This document shows positions 17,529-26,460 of a DNA stretch of 64,000 bases, piece by piece. Source of the stretch: CAYQVO01 sp964421085 (GTDB taxonomy: Bacteria; Bdellovibrionota_C; UBA2361; CAYQVO01); NCBI GenBank assembly GCA_964421085.1, contig CAYQVO010000013.1:1-64000 (forward strand), in the 5' to 3' direction. The notes under the pieces are model-generated. The model saw only the letters and a list, made by a program, of their open reading frames with translations. It ran no database searches and was not told where the DNA came from. Each line of letters begins with the position of its first letter. Positions within the stretch are counted from its first letter, which is position 1. A program made the position numbers and the translations under genes.

Positions 17529-18680
17529 CTATCTGCAGAACTCCTCAATCACCGAGTCCGCGACCAGGACTCCCTTCCAGGTAAGCTGCACTTTTTTATC
17601 GTCGCGCGCAATAAGCCCGGAAGAAATCAGCGGCTTCATTACATCCTCATAATCTTCCACGAGACTTCGCCCGAAAAGCCTCCGGTATTCGCAAACCTGC
17701 ACCCCGTCCAGCTTCCTCAAGCCCATGAAGAAGAACTCGAATCTCGCCTCCTCTTCGTCCAGCCGTTCCTCCCAGCTTTGAACGATTTCATCGCGCTCCA
17801 GGCGCTCCATATACCGCGCCGGATCCGTATAATTCCCCCACCGCACGGGCGAGTCCTTTCTTAGGAAACTGTGGGCGCCGGCGCCAATGCCGAGATAATC
17901 CCCCCCGTTCCAGTAGCGGAGGTTATGAATCGATTCGAATCCAGGCTCTGCAAAGTTGCTGATTTCGTAGTGAACAAAGCCGCGCCGCGTCAAAACCTCA
18001 TGGCCAAGCTCCATCATTGAGATGAACGTTTCCTCATCCGGCAGCATGAGTTTTCCGTCCGCCTGATCCCGGAAAAACGGAGTGCCTTCTTCTATCGCGA
18101 GTCCGTAAAGGGAAAAGTGAAAAGGCCCCGTGTCGAGAGCTTCCTGGATATCTTCCCTGAACTCTTCAAGCGTCTGTCCCGGGATTCCGAATATGAGATC
18201 GATATTTATGTTCTCAATGCCTGCTGTCTTTGCCGACGAAACAGCTTCAACAGCCTGCGCTGCCGTGTGCCGCCTTCCAATCTTTTTAAGAAGCGGCTCT
18301 TTGAAAGACTGTACACCAAGACTTATCCGGTTGACTCCCGCCCTTTTGAGCTCCTGAAAGAACTCCCTTGAAACATCCTCAGGATTCGCTTCGAGCGCGA
18401 TTTCTCCTCCTTCTTCGAACTGAAAACAGCTTCGAAAGGAACTGATAATCTTCGTAATGGCCGCAGGACTCATGACGGAAGGAGTTCCTCCGCCGAAGTA
18501 AATGCTTTTCAAACGCCTGCCTTTCCAGTCCGGACATTCAGCCCGTTCCCGCAGTTCCAGCAGAAGAGCTTCTGTATACCGCTCTTCGGGGACGGGCCGG
18601 GCGACGTGAATATTAAAGTCGCAGTACGGGCATTTGCGTATGCACCAGGGGATATGAATATATGCGGAAAATTCGTTCAC
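17529..18680 (-). CDS. hemW: HemW-like radical SAM protein (haem chaperone)
   Basis: A 383-residue radical SAM protein. The cluster motif CIRKCPYC (CX3CX2C) sits at the N-terminus, followed by IYFGGGTPSVM, the EANPEDV strand, RISLGVQSF and INIDLIFGIPGQT, all typical of the coproporphyrinogen-oxidase-like family; the C-terminal HemN domain is at about 290-380. The length and the lack of the extra N-terminal region of the oxidase HemN favour HemW, which inserts haem into membrane cytochromes. Its start overlaps the secA stop by four bases (ATGA), so the two are translationally coupled. Confidence 0.88.
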   Translation of the reverse strand: MNEFSAYIHIPWCIRKCPYCDFNIHVARPVPEERYTEALLLELRERAECPDWKGRRLKSIYFGGGTPSVMSPAAITKIISSFRSCFQFEEGGEIALEANPEDVSREFFQELKRAGVNRISLGVQSFKEPLLKKIGRRHTAAQAVEAVSSAKTAGIENINIDLIFGIPGQTLEEFREDIQEALDTGPFHFSLYGLAIEEGTPFFRDQADGKLMLPDEETFISMMELGHEVLTRRGFVHYEISNFAEPGFESIHNLRYWNGGDYLGIGAGAHSFLRKDSPVRWGNYTDPARYMERLERDEIVQSWEERLDEEEARFEFFFMGLRKLDGVQVCEYRRLFGRSLVEDYEDVMKPLISSGLIARDDKKVQLTWKGVLVADSVIEEFCR

Positions 18681-21400
18681 CGTTTCCGGCGCCGTTCTTT
18701 TCGCTGCTGGTTCATTCTTGCTCGCTCATTCTCGGGATTTTTGGGCGCAGCCTGCTGCTTTCCGTCCTCCGCTCCATCTTCCGAATCGAGCATCGATCTG
18801 TGCTGCGCATTCATCTGCCGCTGAAGCGCCTCCCGCCTTCGCCGTTCGTTCTCGATATGGGCTGCAAGACTCTGCGGGTCGATGAACTCGGTGAGGAATA
18901 CCTCCCGGACAACCGCTTCCCGGAGATCGCGAAGCATTACCTGGAAGAGATGAAAACCTTCCGACTGGTATTCATAAAGAGGATTTTTCTGCCCGTATGC
19001 GCGGAGACCAATACCTTCCCGGAGATCATCCATCTCCTGAAGATGCATGTTCCAGAACTTGTCGAGATTCTCCAGAATTGTCGTCTGCTCGAAACTTACA
19101 AAATCGAACCGGCCCCCTCCAAATCCGATGTTCATTCCGCTGCCGGAGGCGAGGGTCTCGATTTCTTTCAGTTTTGCCTCCTGCGTCCGGACTCGTTCCT
19201 CCAGTGAGTCCATCACATGCTCTTTGACCGAGTCGTAAACCGCCTGCAGATTCAACAGCATCTCGTCAGGATATTTAAACTTTGTATTTGTAAGGAAGTT
19301 AACCCGCTCGACAATCACATCGAGATCCCAGTCGGCTGGTTTAATCTTCTCATCGCAGCCCTGAAGAACCGCTTCTTCTATCAGGTCGAGCAGCATCTCC
19401 TTTATTTCCTGATGAATATCTTCCTGATGAAGCACTCTGTTCCGGAGGTTATAGACGACTTCGCGCTGCTTGCCCATCACATCGTCGTATTCAAGAAGGT
19501 GTTTGCGCTGCTCGAAATGGAGGCGTTCGACCTTCATCTGCGCGTTTTCAATTGTGCGGCTTATAAGACGTCCGTCAATCGATACCCCTTCTTCCCAGCC
19601 GAACCTCTGCATCAGGACCTGGATCTTTTCTCCGCCGAATCTGCGCATGAGGTCGTCTTCGAGCGCCACATAGAATCTGGATTTTCCGGGGTCGCCCTGG
19701 CGGCCGGAACGTCCCCTGAGCTGGTTATCGATCCGCCTCGCTTCATGGCGCTCAGTGCCGATAATCATCAGTCCGCCTGCTGCGACGACATCCTTCCGCT
19801 CCTCGGCGCATATCTTTTTGTATTTCGCGAGAGCTTCGATGTGGCGGGGATCCGTTCTTTCCTTTGTCCCTGCGGCCGCCGCTGCAAGGGCCTCCGCATT
19901 TCCGCCAAGCACTATGTCGGTGCCGCGGCCCGCCATGTTCGTGGCGATTGTCACGGAACCTTTGCGGCCTGCCTGCGCGACAATTTCCGCTTCACGCTCA
20001 TGATGCTTTGCATTCAAAACGCTGTGCCCAATTCCCTGACGGGTGAGAACCTTCGAGAGAGCTTCGCTCTGCTCGATGCTCACAGTTCCCACCAGAATCG
20101 GCTGCCCTGTGTTGTGAATGTCGATGATGTCTTTTGCCGCCTGCTCGTATTTTTCGCGCCTGGTTTTAAACACCATGTCCGTCTGATCATCCCGGATCAT
20201 CGGCATGTTGGTCGGAATCACGCTTACATCGAGATTGTAGATCTTCTTGAATTCGACTGCTTCCGTGTCGGCGGTACCCGTCATTCCCGCGAGCTTCCTG
20301 TAAAGCCTGAAGTAGTTCTGGAAGGTGATGGTCGCAAGCGTCTGGTTTTCCCTTTCAATCGGAACGCCTTCTTTCGCCTCCACTGCCTGATGAAGCCCGT
20401 TCGACCATCTTCGCCCTTCCATGAGACGGCCGGTAAACTCATCGACGATAATTACCTTTCCGTCCTTTACGACATAGTCCTTGTCGCGCTCCATCGTCGT
20501 ATGCGCGCGAAGGCCCTGGTTTACGTGGTGGACGAGTTCGATATACCGTGGGTCGTAAAGGTTTTCGACATTCAGCAGCTTCTCGCACTTTGAAATACCC
20601 GCCTCTGTGAGAGTCGGCTGTTTTGTGCGGAGTTCTATTTCGTAGTCCTCGGTCTCTTTGAGGTGCGGAATGATTTTATTGACCTTATTATACTTGTCCG
20701 TCGCCTCTTCGGCAGGTCCTGAAATGATGAGCGGTGTTCTCGCCTCGTCGATGAGAATCGAGTCGACCTCATCTACAATCGCGTAGAAATGCCCCCGCTG
20801 GAACTGGTCCCCGAGCGAGTACTTCATGTTGTCGCGGAGATAATCGAAACCAAATTCGTTATTCTGCCCGTATGTGATATCGGCTTCGTAGGCCCTGACC
20901 TTCTCGTCGGCGCCCTCGCGAATGGAGGTGACTGTTCCCACGGAAAGGCCGAGAAAATTGTATACACGCCCCATCCACTCAGCGTCTCTTTTCGCGAGAT
21001 AATCGTTCACAGTGACTATATGAACGCCTTTGCCCGGAAGAGCGTTAAGATATGCTGAAAGAGTGGCGACAAGCGTTTTTCCTTCGCCTGTTTTCATCTC
21101 GGCAATCATGCCCCTGTGAAGGACGGCGCCGCCGATAATCTGCACGTCGAAGTGCCGCATTCCGAGGCTTCTTACGGCGCCTTCTCTTACGACCGCATAC
21201 GCATCGCATTCAAGGTTGTCCAGCGGTTCGCCCCGGTCGAGCCTTTCGCGAAACAGAGCAGTCTGCGACTTGAGCTCGTCATCGCTCATTGCCTTGAACT
21301 TCTTTTCAAGCTCGTTGACCCGGGTCAATATGGGCTTGAGTGTCGCGAGAAACCGCTCGTTTTTCGTTCCAAAAATTCTTTTTAATGCGTTTCCAAGCAT
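18677..21400 (-). CDS. secA: Preprotein translocase ATPase SecA
   Basis: A 907-residue SecA, the ATPase that drives preproteins through SecYEG. Walker A is in MIAEMKTGEGKTLVATL, the DEAD-like box in IVDEVDSILIDEARTPL, the preprotein cross-linking domain at about 225-365, and helicase motif VI in NQLRGRSGRQGDPGKSRFY. The helical wing and scaffold regions are complete. The C-terminal tail is basic (QRKERRRKR) and lacks the CXCX8CH zinc motif that binds SecB in many proteobacteria, so SecB-independent targeting is likely. It starts 10 bases after yjbQ ends and overlaps hemW. Confidence 0.98.
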   Translation of the reverse strand: MLGNALKRIFGTKNERFLATLKPILTRVNELEKKFKAMSDDELKSQTALFRERLDRGEPLDNLECDAYAVVREGAVRSLGMRHFDVQIIGGAVLHRGMIAEMKTGEGKTLVATLSAYLNALPGKGVHIVTVNDYLAKRDAEWMGRVYNFLGLSVGTVTSIREGADEKVRAYEADITYGQNNEFGFDYLRDNMKYSLGDQFQRGHFYAIVDEVDSILIDEARTPLIISGPAEEATDKYNKVNKIIPHLKETEDYEIELRTKQPTLTEAGISKCEKLLNVENLYDPRYIELVHHVNQGLRAHTTMERDKDYVVKDGKVIIVDEFTGRLMEGRRWSNGLHQAVEAKEGVPIERENQTLATITFQNYFRLYRKLAGMTGTADTEAVEFKKIYNLDVSVIPTNMPMIRDDQTDMVFKTRREKYEQAAKDIIDIHNTGQPILVGTVSIEQSEALSKVLTRQGIGHSVLNAKHHEREAEIVAQAGRKGSVTIATNMAGRGTDIVLGGNAEALAAAAAGTKERTDPRHIEALAKYKKICAEERKDVVAAGGLMIIGTERHEARRIDNQLRGRSGRQGDPGKSRFYVALEDDLMRRFGGEKIQVLMQRFGWEEGVSIDGRLISRTIENAQMKVERLHFEQRKHLLEYDDVMGKQREVVYNLRNRVLHQEDIHQEIKEMLLDLIEEAVLQGCDEKIKPADWDLDVIVERVNFLTNTKFKYPDEMLLNLQAVYDSVKEHVMDSLEERVRTQEAKLKEIETLASGSGMNIGFGGGRFDFVSFEQTTILENLDKFWNMHLQEMDDLREGIGLRAYGQKNPLYEYQSEGFHLFQVMLRDLREAVVREVFLTEFIDPQSLAAHIENERRRREALQRQMNAQHRSMLDSEDGAEDGKQQAAPKNPENERARMNQQRKERRRKR

Positions 21401-21410
21401 TCCGGACTGA

Positions 21411-21833
21411 TTACTCCCCTATTATCTTGACGAGAACCCGTTTGTCTCTTCTTCCATCGAATTCGCCGTAAAAAATCTGTTCCCATGGCCCGAAGTCGAG
21501 GCGCCCCTTTGTAACGGCGGCCACCACTTCCCGGCCCATTATCTGCCGTTTCATATGGGCATCGGCATTGTCTTCGCCTGTCCGGTTATGGGCATAACGC
21601 CTGGGACTTGCATCGAAAGGAGCAAGTTCTTCCAGCCATTTCCTGTAGTCCTGGTGGAGTCCCGACTCGTCGTCATTTATAAATACGCTCGCAGTAATAT
21701 GCATTGCGTTCACGAGGCAAAGCCCCTCCTGAATCCCGCTTTCGCGAAGCGCACTTTCCACATCCGGGGTTATGTTCTGAAAACCAACCCGCTCCGGCAG
21801 ATGAAAGGTCAAGGTTTTTCGGTAGCTTATCAT
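21411..21833 (-). CDS. yjbQ: YjbQ/UPF0047 family protein
   Basis: A 140-residue protein of the YjbQ (UPF0047) family. Conserved segments are GLCLVNAMHITASVFINDDE, with its His, and the C-terminal MGREVVAAVTKGRLDFGPWE followed by a Gly/Asp/Arg turn; the family folds as a small trimeric beta barrel. E. coli YjbQ has a weak thiamin-phosphate-synthase-like activity in vitro, but the physiological role is not settled. The start at 21833 (MISYRKTL) gives the normal family length; the frame is open upstream for 41 more codons without family character. It lies 10 bases upstream of secA on the same strand. Confidence 0.88.
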   Translation of the reverse strand: MISYRKTLTFHLPERVGFQNITPDVESALRESGIQEGLCLVNAMHITASVFINDDESGLHQDYRKWLEELAPFDASPRRYAHNRTGEDNADAHMKRQIMGREVVAAVTKGRLDFGPWEQIFYGEFDGRRDKRVLVKIIGE

Positions 21834-21981
21834 ACCGTCTGGTTGTATCCGGAAGCCGGAATAAGTGCAATAACCGCGGCGCGGTTTTGATTTATTTTGA
21901 AGCAATACGGGATATTCCGCAAACCGGCAGCGGCAAAGCAGGGAGCGCCGCTGCATGAAGCCCGTGGCAATCTGCGGATAG

Positions 21982-22839
21982 TCACTGCTGCTTTAAAGTC
22001 GGCTCTGCGGAAGGTTTCGTTTCGCTTTTTTCGGCATTAAGAAGATCATTCATCACAAACTCGCCTTTTTGATTGATGTAACGTGAAGGATCCTTGAGTC
22101 CTTCCAGCACGACATCTCCAGGCTCTGTGTTCAGGATCCATGTCGGAACGAGTTTCACAGGGTAGTCCCTGGGAATTTCTGATGCAAAGCGGACGCTGGA
22201 GAAAAGAGTGAGAGCTTTGACCGCGCCGGGATTCTCCTTGATGAGCTGATCGATGTTCACCTGGTCACCTGGAAGTGGCGTCGGCGGCTGTCTATTCTCC
22301 AGCTCCTCTATCGTCGGCATCGGCCGCTTTCCGGCAATAAGCGAATTGGCATGCTTTTCAAGGAGCGGGACGACATGAGTGTAATGTCCGAGAAGATAAA
22401 GGGACCCCGGTTTAATTTTGCGCCCCTGAACAAGCCGCAGGTAAGTTCTGACAAGGTCTGGAAACGTCGCTTCCTTGGTCCCGTCCATGATTAAGGATAT
22501 TGATTTTACCGGGACTCCTGCTCCTTCCGCGAAAATATTGTCCGCCTCTACATCAGCCGAAGGAGCTGGTGTCGGCTCATCGCCTACTTCCGAAAAATCT
22601 CCGCCGGCTGAAGACTTCACCGCGTCCGTTCCTTCTCCGCCTTCTCCTCCGGGCGATGGAGTAGTCTTCACATACAGAGGTTTTTTTGCTTCTGATCCCT
22701 TCCCCTCGAATGCGTCGGTGACGTAACCCTTGTTGAACCAGTCTCCTGCGGTTTTCTTTTCACTATCCTGCCCATACGCTGGACTCACATGCAGAAACAT
22801 CAGACAGAGAGCGACTGCGCAAATGCCTCTTTTTGTCAC
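21982..22839 (-). CDS. Secreted protein resembling conjugative pilus-assembly TrbC
   Basis: A 285-residue exported protein. A GTG at 22839 overlaps the stop of the upstream gene (GTGA) and gives a proper signal peptide (VTKRGICAVALCLMF, cleaved near AYG-QDS); an ATG six codons earlier is also possible. Residues 45-100 are a Gly/Pro/Ser-rich disordered stretch. The C-terminal ~130 residues resemble the thioredoxin-fold TrbC domain of F-type transfer systems: ISLIMDGTKEATFP, then YPVKLVPTWILNTEPGDVVL and YINQKGEFV, matching the family pattern of a VPxxV strand after the redox-like helix. The assignment is by eye and tentative, helped by the order TraW-like, TraU-like, TrbC-like in this cluster. 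Confidence 0.55.
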   Translation of the reverse strand: MTKRGICAVALCLMFLHVSPAYGQDSEKKTAGDWFNKGYVTDAFEGKGSEAKKPLYVKTTPSPGGEGGEGTDAVKSSAGGDFSEVGDEPTPAPSADVEADNIFAEGAGVPVKSISLIMDGTKEATFPDLVRTYLRLVQGRKIKPGSLYLLGHYTHVVPLLEKHANSLIAGKRPMPTIEELENRQPPTPLPGDQVNIDQLIKENPGAVKALTLFSSVRFASEIPRDYPVKLVPTWILNTEPGDVVLEGLKDPSRYINQKGEFVMNDLLNAEKSETKPSAEPTLKQQ

Positions 22840-24989
22840 TCCAGCACCTGATCCCATCCGTTCATTCCCAGTATGGAGTTAAGATAACGTATCACTAAAC
22901 GGGTGAACGGGTCTCTCTCCTTCTCGACGTAGTCATCCCAGGGCATCGCGCCCTTCATCGGGCAGCAGTTCATAGCTCTCCAGTGAACGAACGTGTTCCC
23001 CGGCTCTCTGTTAAGAATGTCGGATGATTCTGAAAGAACTCCCTTATAAGCGGAGGCAAACTCAAACGTGCCCATTTTGAATCCTTGCTCTTCAAGAACC
23101 TCCGATATTCTGTCTTTAATCTCTTCCGGACCCAGGCATTTCATATCCTTGAAAACAGATCCTCTCCGTCTATTGTCCGGAGTCTCTCTATTCGAAGGAA
23201 CACGCCAGGGAAGGACCTGAATCAAGTCTTTGAATTTCCTCTTATCCTCGCTCTCCTCAAGTCTATGAAAATCTGCTTTGTAGAACGCTCTTTTATTCAC
23301 TTCCACCACATCCTCTTCATCGCCGTCATCTTTACGAACGGCTTTTTCCATCTTCATGATGCCCGAAATGCTCGAGTAGAGGTGCGGAATTTTCGGCCCT
23401 TCAGGCACGAGAGATGCAAAGTCTCCAAGCTTGAATCCTGTAGTCGACGGACTGCCCCGTTCTGGAAGTTTTCCAAGGCATATTTCGTTCCATGATAATG
23501 AACGATCGGGCCCCTTGGTGATCGCTTTGGCAAGTGCGCCTAGTCCCATATCAGGCGGGGAAGGCAGCCTGCCGCCTGTCCTGCTGCATAAGTCCGGTTT
23601 TTTAAGCAGCGTAAGGAAAGGATTCCTGAAGCCTACGAGAGGTTTCGCCGTATTGTTGAATACCGCCATCATCGGCCACTGGCTGTATTCAAACATGCCT
23701 GCAGGGCGCACAAGATCAGTTGCCTTAATGTCGCATAATATGCTGAGAGGGGAGTCTCTTCTGACATGCATCAGCTCGCATACATTCACTGCCGGTTTAA
23801 AGCCGCCAGGGTCAGGCATCGGAAGAATTTCACTGTCAATTTCATCGTCTGCATACGCGGATGATACAAATAAAGAATCAGAACTCGCCATGCCTTTGGG
23901 AATTTTGGTGTTAAGCTTCAACGTCTTTGGATTCAGGTTGGTGTGACATGTAAGCGGGAGCGGCTTGAAATCAATCCAGACATCAAGAAAGCGGGTTATA
24001 TAGAGAACGAACTGAAGCGGTTCGGCTTTTTCTACGGCAAATTTGTACAGCCACCGGGACGGAAGATCCGGCGCAATTCTTGTCTGCACGCTCCTTGAAA
24101 TCCCGCCGAGCGCGCCGCCTACGCCTCTCAAATGTTTGTGTGCATCCCAGAATTCGCCCGTCTTTTCCCATGTCTCAGACTCAAATTCCGCCTTCGTCAA
24201 TGCTTTCATCAGGATATCTCTCATGAGATTCAAATCCGCCGAAGGGGATCTTGCCTGAGCCGCCATTGACGTAGAAACCCAGTATTTAAAAATATCGCTT
24301 TTCAGCTGAAGGTTCATGCGGAGGCTTTGCGGAAGCACAATTCCCCCTCCGCCGGCAAGACTGTTAGCGGCCCCAAAGACATCTCTTCCTTTTCCGTAGG
24401 TAAGTTCCCTTGAAAATTTATTAACAACCTTTGTCGCCATCCTGGAATCGTACATGTTCTGTGTCGTCTCTACTGTCTCGACAGGATATCTGTACGCAAC
24501 TGAAAAAGTGACCGCGTAAAGCAGGCACATTTTTGTCCATTTACTGCGTTTCACGCATTTGATGCATGGCTGCGAAGGCACATACTGGTGAGCGGTGCAT
24601 GAATTTTTGTCCTCGGAATCGAAGAACGGGCGCGAAAAAAGACCCATGATGTGAGGAATGACCTCCCCGGCGTTTTTTAAATTCTCCTCCAGCAGTAAAC
24701 TCAAATCCACCCCGCCGCTGTATGGCCCGAGTGGCGGAGGACCGGCATAGGGTGCTTTCCCCGCGGAAGGAGTTCCCGCTATCTCCACATATTTCTTTGA
24801 AAATTCCTCCAAATTACGCTTCGTGTATCCCTTCTCAGCGAGGACCTCCATTTTCTTCTGAAAATGCTTCAGTTCGTTAATCACTTCCTTGGGCGGGGCG
24901 CCGAACGGCATGGGTTGCACAGACTGCGCATAAGCAGGCAGAACATCGATGATAAGCACCGAAACCAGCAGAAGCATCAGGCGCCTCAT
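22836..24989 (-). CDS. Large secreted Cys-rich protein, TraU-like by position
   Basis: A 717-residue exported protein with a Sec signal (MRRLMLLLVSVLIIDVLPAYA-Q). It is rich in Cys, with CTAHQYVPSQPCIKC, a later CELMH, CDIK and CSR, and a CC pair near the C-terminus, suggesting a disulfide-linked periplasmic or surface protein. The segment FSVAYRYPVETVETTQ resembles the conserved PvxxVE region of integrative-element TraU-type proteins, but the protein is more than twice as long as F TraU, so homology is unproven. GGAGGAG lies just before the start and overlaps the stop of the previous gene. It sits between TraW-like and TrbC-like genes, the same order as traW-traU-trbC on F. Confidence 0.55.
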   Translation of the reverse strand: MRRLMLLLVSVLIIDVLPAYAQSVQPMPFGAPPKEVINELKHFQKKMEVLAEKGYTKRNLEEFSKKYVEIAGTPSAGKAPYAGPPPLGPYSGGVDLSLLLEENLKNAGEVIPHIMGLFSRPFFDSEDKNSCTAHQYVPSQPCIKCVKRSKWTKMCLLYAVTFSVAYRYPVETVETTQNMYDSRMATKVVNKFSRELTYGKGRDVFGAANSLAGGGGIVLPQSLRMNLQLKSDIFKYWVSTSMAAQARSPSADLNLMRDILMKALTKAEFESETWEKTGEFWDAHKHLRGVGGALGGISRSVQTRIAPDLPSRWLYKFAVEKAEPLQFVLYITRFLDVWIDFKPLPLTCHTNLNPKTLKLNTKIPKGMASSDSLFVSSAYADDEIDSEILPMPDPGGFKPAVNVCELMHVRRDSPLSILCDIKATDLVRPAGMFEYSQWPMMAVFNNTAKPLVGFRNPFLTLLKKPDLCSRTGGRLPSPPDMGLGALAKAITKGPDRSLSWNEICLGKLPERGSPSTTGFKLGDFASLVPEGPKIPHLYSSISGIMKMEKAVRKDDGDEEDVVEVNKRAFYKADFHRLEESEDKRKFKDLIQVLPWRVPSNRETPDNRRRGSVFKDMKCLGPEEIKDRISEVLEEQGFKMGTFEFASAYKGVLSESSDILNREPGNTFVHWRAMNCCPMKGAMPWDDYVEKERDPFTRLVIRYLNSILGMNGWDQVLE

Positions 24990-24993
24990 GTTC

Positions 24994-25749
24994 TTACTCC
25001 TCCTTCTTTTTTGAATACCTGTGATCTTTATCGAAGTTCCACTTCACTACAGGCTCTGCAATCCCTTTAGGTCCGATATTATAGTTTTTGAGCGCGTTTG
25101 CGCCCTGATCTACATATGCGCGATTGCCCTGTATGCGGAACCTGTATGGAAGACACGGCACGCCGAAGGATGAGATCATCGACCAGCTTATGTTGGGAGA
25201 ATCTGTGTCGAAGGGAACAATTGCAGTGGCGCGACCAAAAGCCTCTTCGTAATTCTTCGGAATTTCTCTGCTGCTGATGAAAAGCATGTCGAAGGCTGGT
25301 GCATCTTCATTCTCAAGCCCCGGGAAGTTAAGGCCGAGCTTCTCCGATTTGGTTGAGTCCTCCATGCATGTGGTCATAAGCGGCGCCGGATACGCCTTCA
25401 TGAGATCATCGACGGTCGGTATTTCTGCTTCATCTACAGGCTGCATCGCAGCCCGCATCTCTTTCAGAATGTCTTCAGTATTCATGATGGGAGTGGGTGT
25501 CGGGAGCACCTGAGGCGCCTCGCCCTGTGAGAAACGGAAATGCTTCGAGATTTTCGCATAGCTGGAAGCGGGCGTGGGTTGTTGAACAGGCCCGATCGAA
25601 TCGAGGGGATTTTCCTCCTCTTCAAAAAGCGCCCGGATCTCCGGCGGAACAGGAAACGGGTCCGAGTCGTCTCTCTCCTGACCGGAAACAAGCGCCGGCG
25701 CGAGGAGCCAGGCAGCGGCAAGGGCGGCTTGAAGGAAAGTCGTTCTCAT
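24994..25749 (-). CDS. Secreted protein with a TraW-like C-terminus
   Basis: A 251-residue exported protein with signal peptide MRTTFLQAALAAAWLLAPAL (cleaved near VSG-QER). An acidic/Pro-rich segment (about 25-95) precedes a folded domain. The C-terminus GNRAYVDQGANALKNYNIG and following residues match the pattern of TraW proteins of F-type transfer systems, whose hallmark is a V/I-YFDQxG strand followed by a fgIxxVPA strand. TraW works with TraU and TrbC in pilus assembly in the periplasm. First gene of the secreted trio; no Shine-Dalgarno is visible before the ATG. The rnhA stop lies 166 bases upstream on the same strand. Confidence 0.55.
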   Translation of the reverse strand: MRTTFLQAALAAAWLLAPALVSGQERDDSDPFPVPPEIRALFEEEENPLDSIGPVQQPTPASSYAKISKHFRFSQGEAPQVLPTPTPIMNTEDILKEMRAAMQPVDEAEIPTVDDLMKAYPAPLMTTCMEDSTKSEKLGLNFPGLENEDAPAFDMLFISSREIPKNYEEAFGRATAIVPFDTDSPNISWSMISSFGVPCLPYRFRIQGNRAYVDQGANALKNYNIGPKGIAEPVVKWNFDKDHRYSKKKEE

Positions 25750-25914
25750 ACTTTAAAGTTTATTAAAAGGACCTCCCCCGAGAAAGACATAGATGACGGG
25801 CGGCGAAATGCTCGTCTCCAACCACTGATCGGGACTTTCAGAGAAATGGTTCAAAAAATTACGAGAAGTCGCTGTTTCCGGCAGGGAACGTGAACCGTGA
25901 ACAAAAACAGCCCT

Positions 25915-26412
25915 CTACACTTCCTCCCTGGCCCATGCAGTCGAAAGGCAGTCGGCGTACTCATTCCAGAGCCACCCATTATGCGCCTTTACCCATTTAA
26001 GCTTCGCTTTTGGCTTCCTTTTATGAAGCGAATAAAGTTCTTTGACAAGATCGAGGTTCTTAACCGGACCATCCTTTCGCTTCCAGCCGCGGCGCTCCCA
26101 GGCAGCCGCCCATTCATTGATGGTCTTCACGCAAAGCTCGCTGTCCGAAAAAATCTCGACATCTTCGTTATCGCCCGTCATCTTGAAGGCTTCGATAAGA
26201 GCGTTAAGTTCCATCCTGTTATTTGTCGTCTCCTCCTCATGGCCGAACTTTTCTTCGAGAATCTCGCCGTCTTTCACTCTGACAACGCCCCATCCGCCCG
26301 GACCCGGGTTTGGCCGCGCCGCGCCGTCGGAAAAAATGCCTGTCTGCGGCCCGTGCCGGTAACGCTTGAGGACCTCTCTTCGTGGAAGACATTCGCAATC
26401 AAAACCTGTCAT
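25915..26412 (-). CDS. rnhA: Ribonuclease HI
   Basis: A 165-residue RNase HI, which cleaves the RNA strand of RNA-DNA hybrids. The DEDD carboxylates are visible: Asp29 in IFSDGAARPNPGPGGWG, Glu68 in TTNNRMELNALIEA, Asp90 in IFSDSELCVKTINEW and Asp154 in NEYADCLS, with the flexible-loop His at about 144 (VKAHNG). An N-terminal extension of about 20 residues with two Cys precedes the domain. It is divergent from the glycosyltransferase gene at 26461, with only 48 bases between the starts, so promoters must overlap or lie inside the genes. Confidence 0.92.
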   Translation of the reverse strand: MTGFDCECLPRREVLKRYRHGPQTGIFSDGAARPNPGPGGWGVVRVKDGEILEEKFGHEEETTNNRMELNALIEAFKMTGDNEDVEIFSDSELCVKTINEWAAAWERRGWKRKDGPVKNLDLVKELYSLHKRKPKAKLKWVKAHNGWLWNEYADCLSTAWAREEV

Positions 26413-26460
26413 GACCGGCTCTTTCTAAAATAGACTGCAGACTATATTCTCAACTTACCA

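Noticed and set aside
19217..20593. A 458-codon plus-strand frame
   Set aside because: Antisense to intact secA; it reads as a codon-bias shadow.
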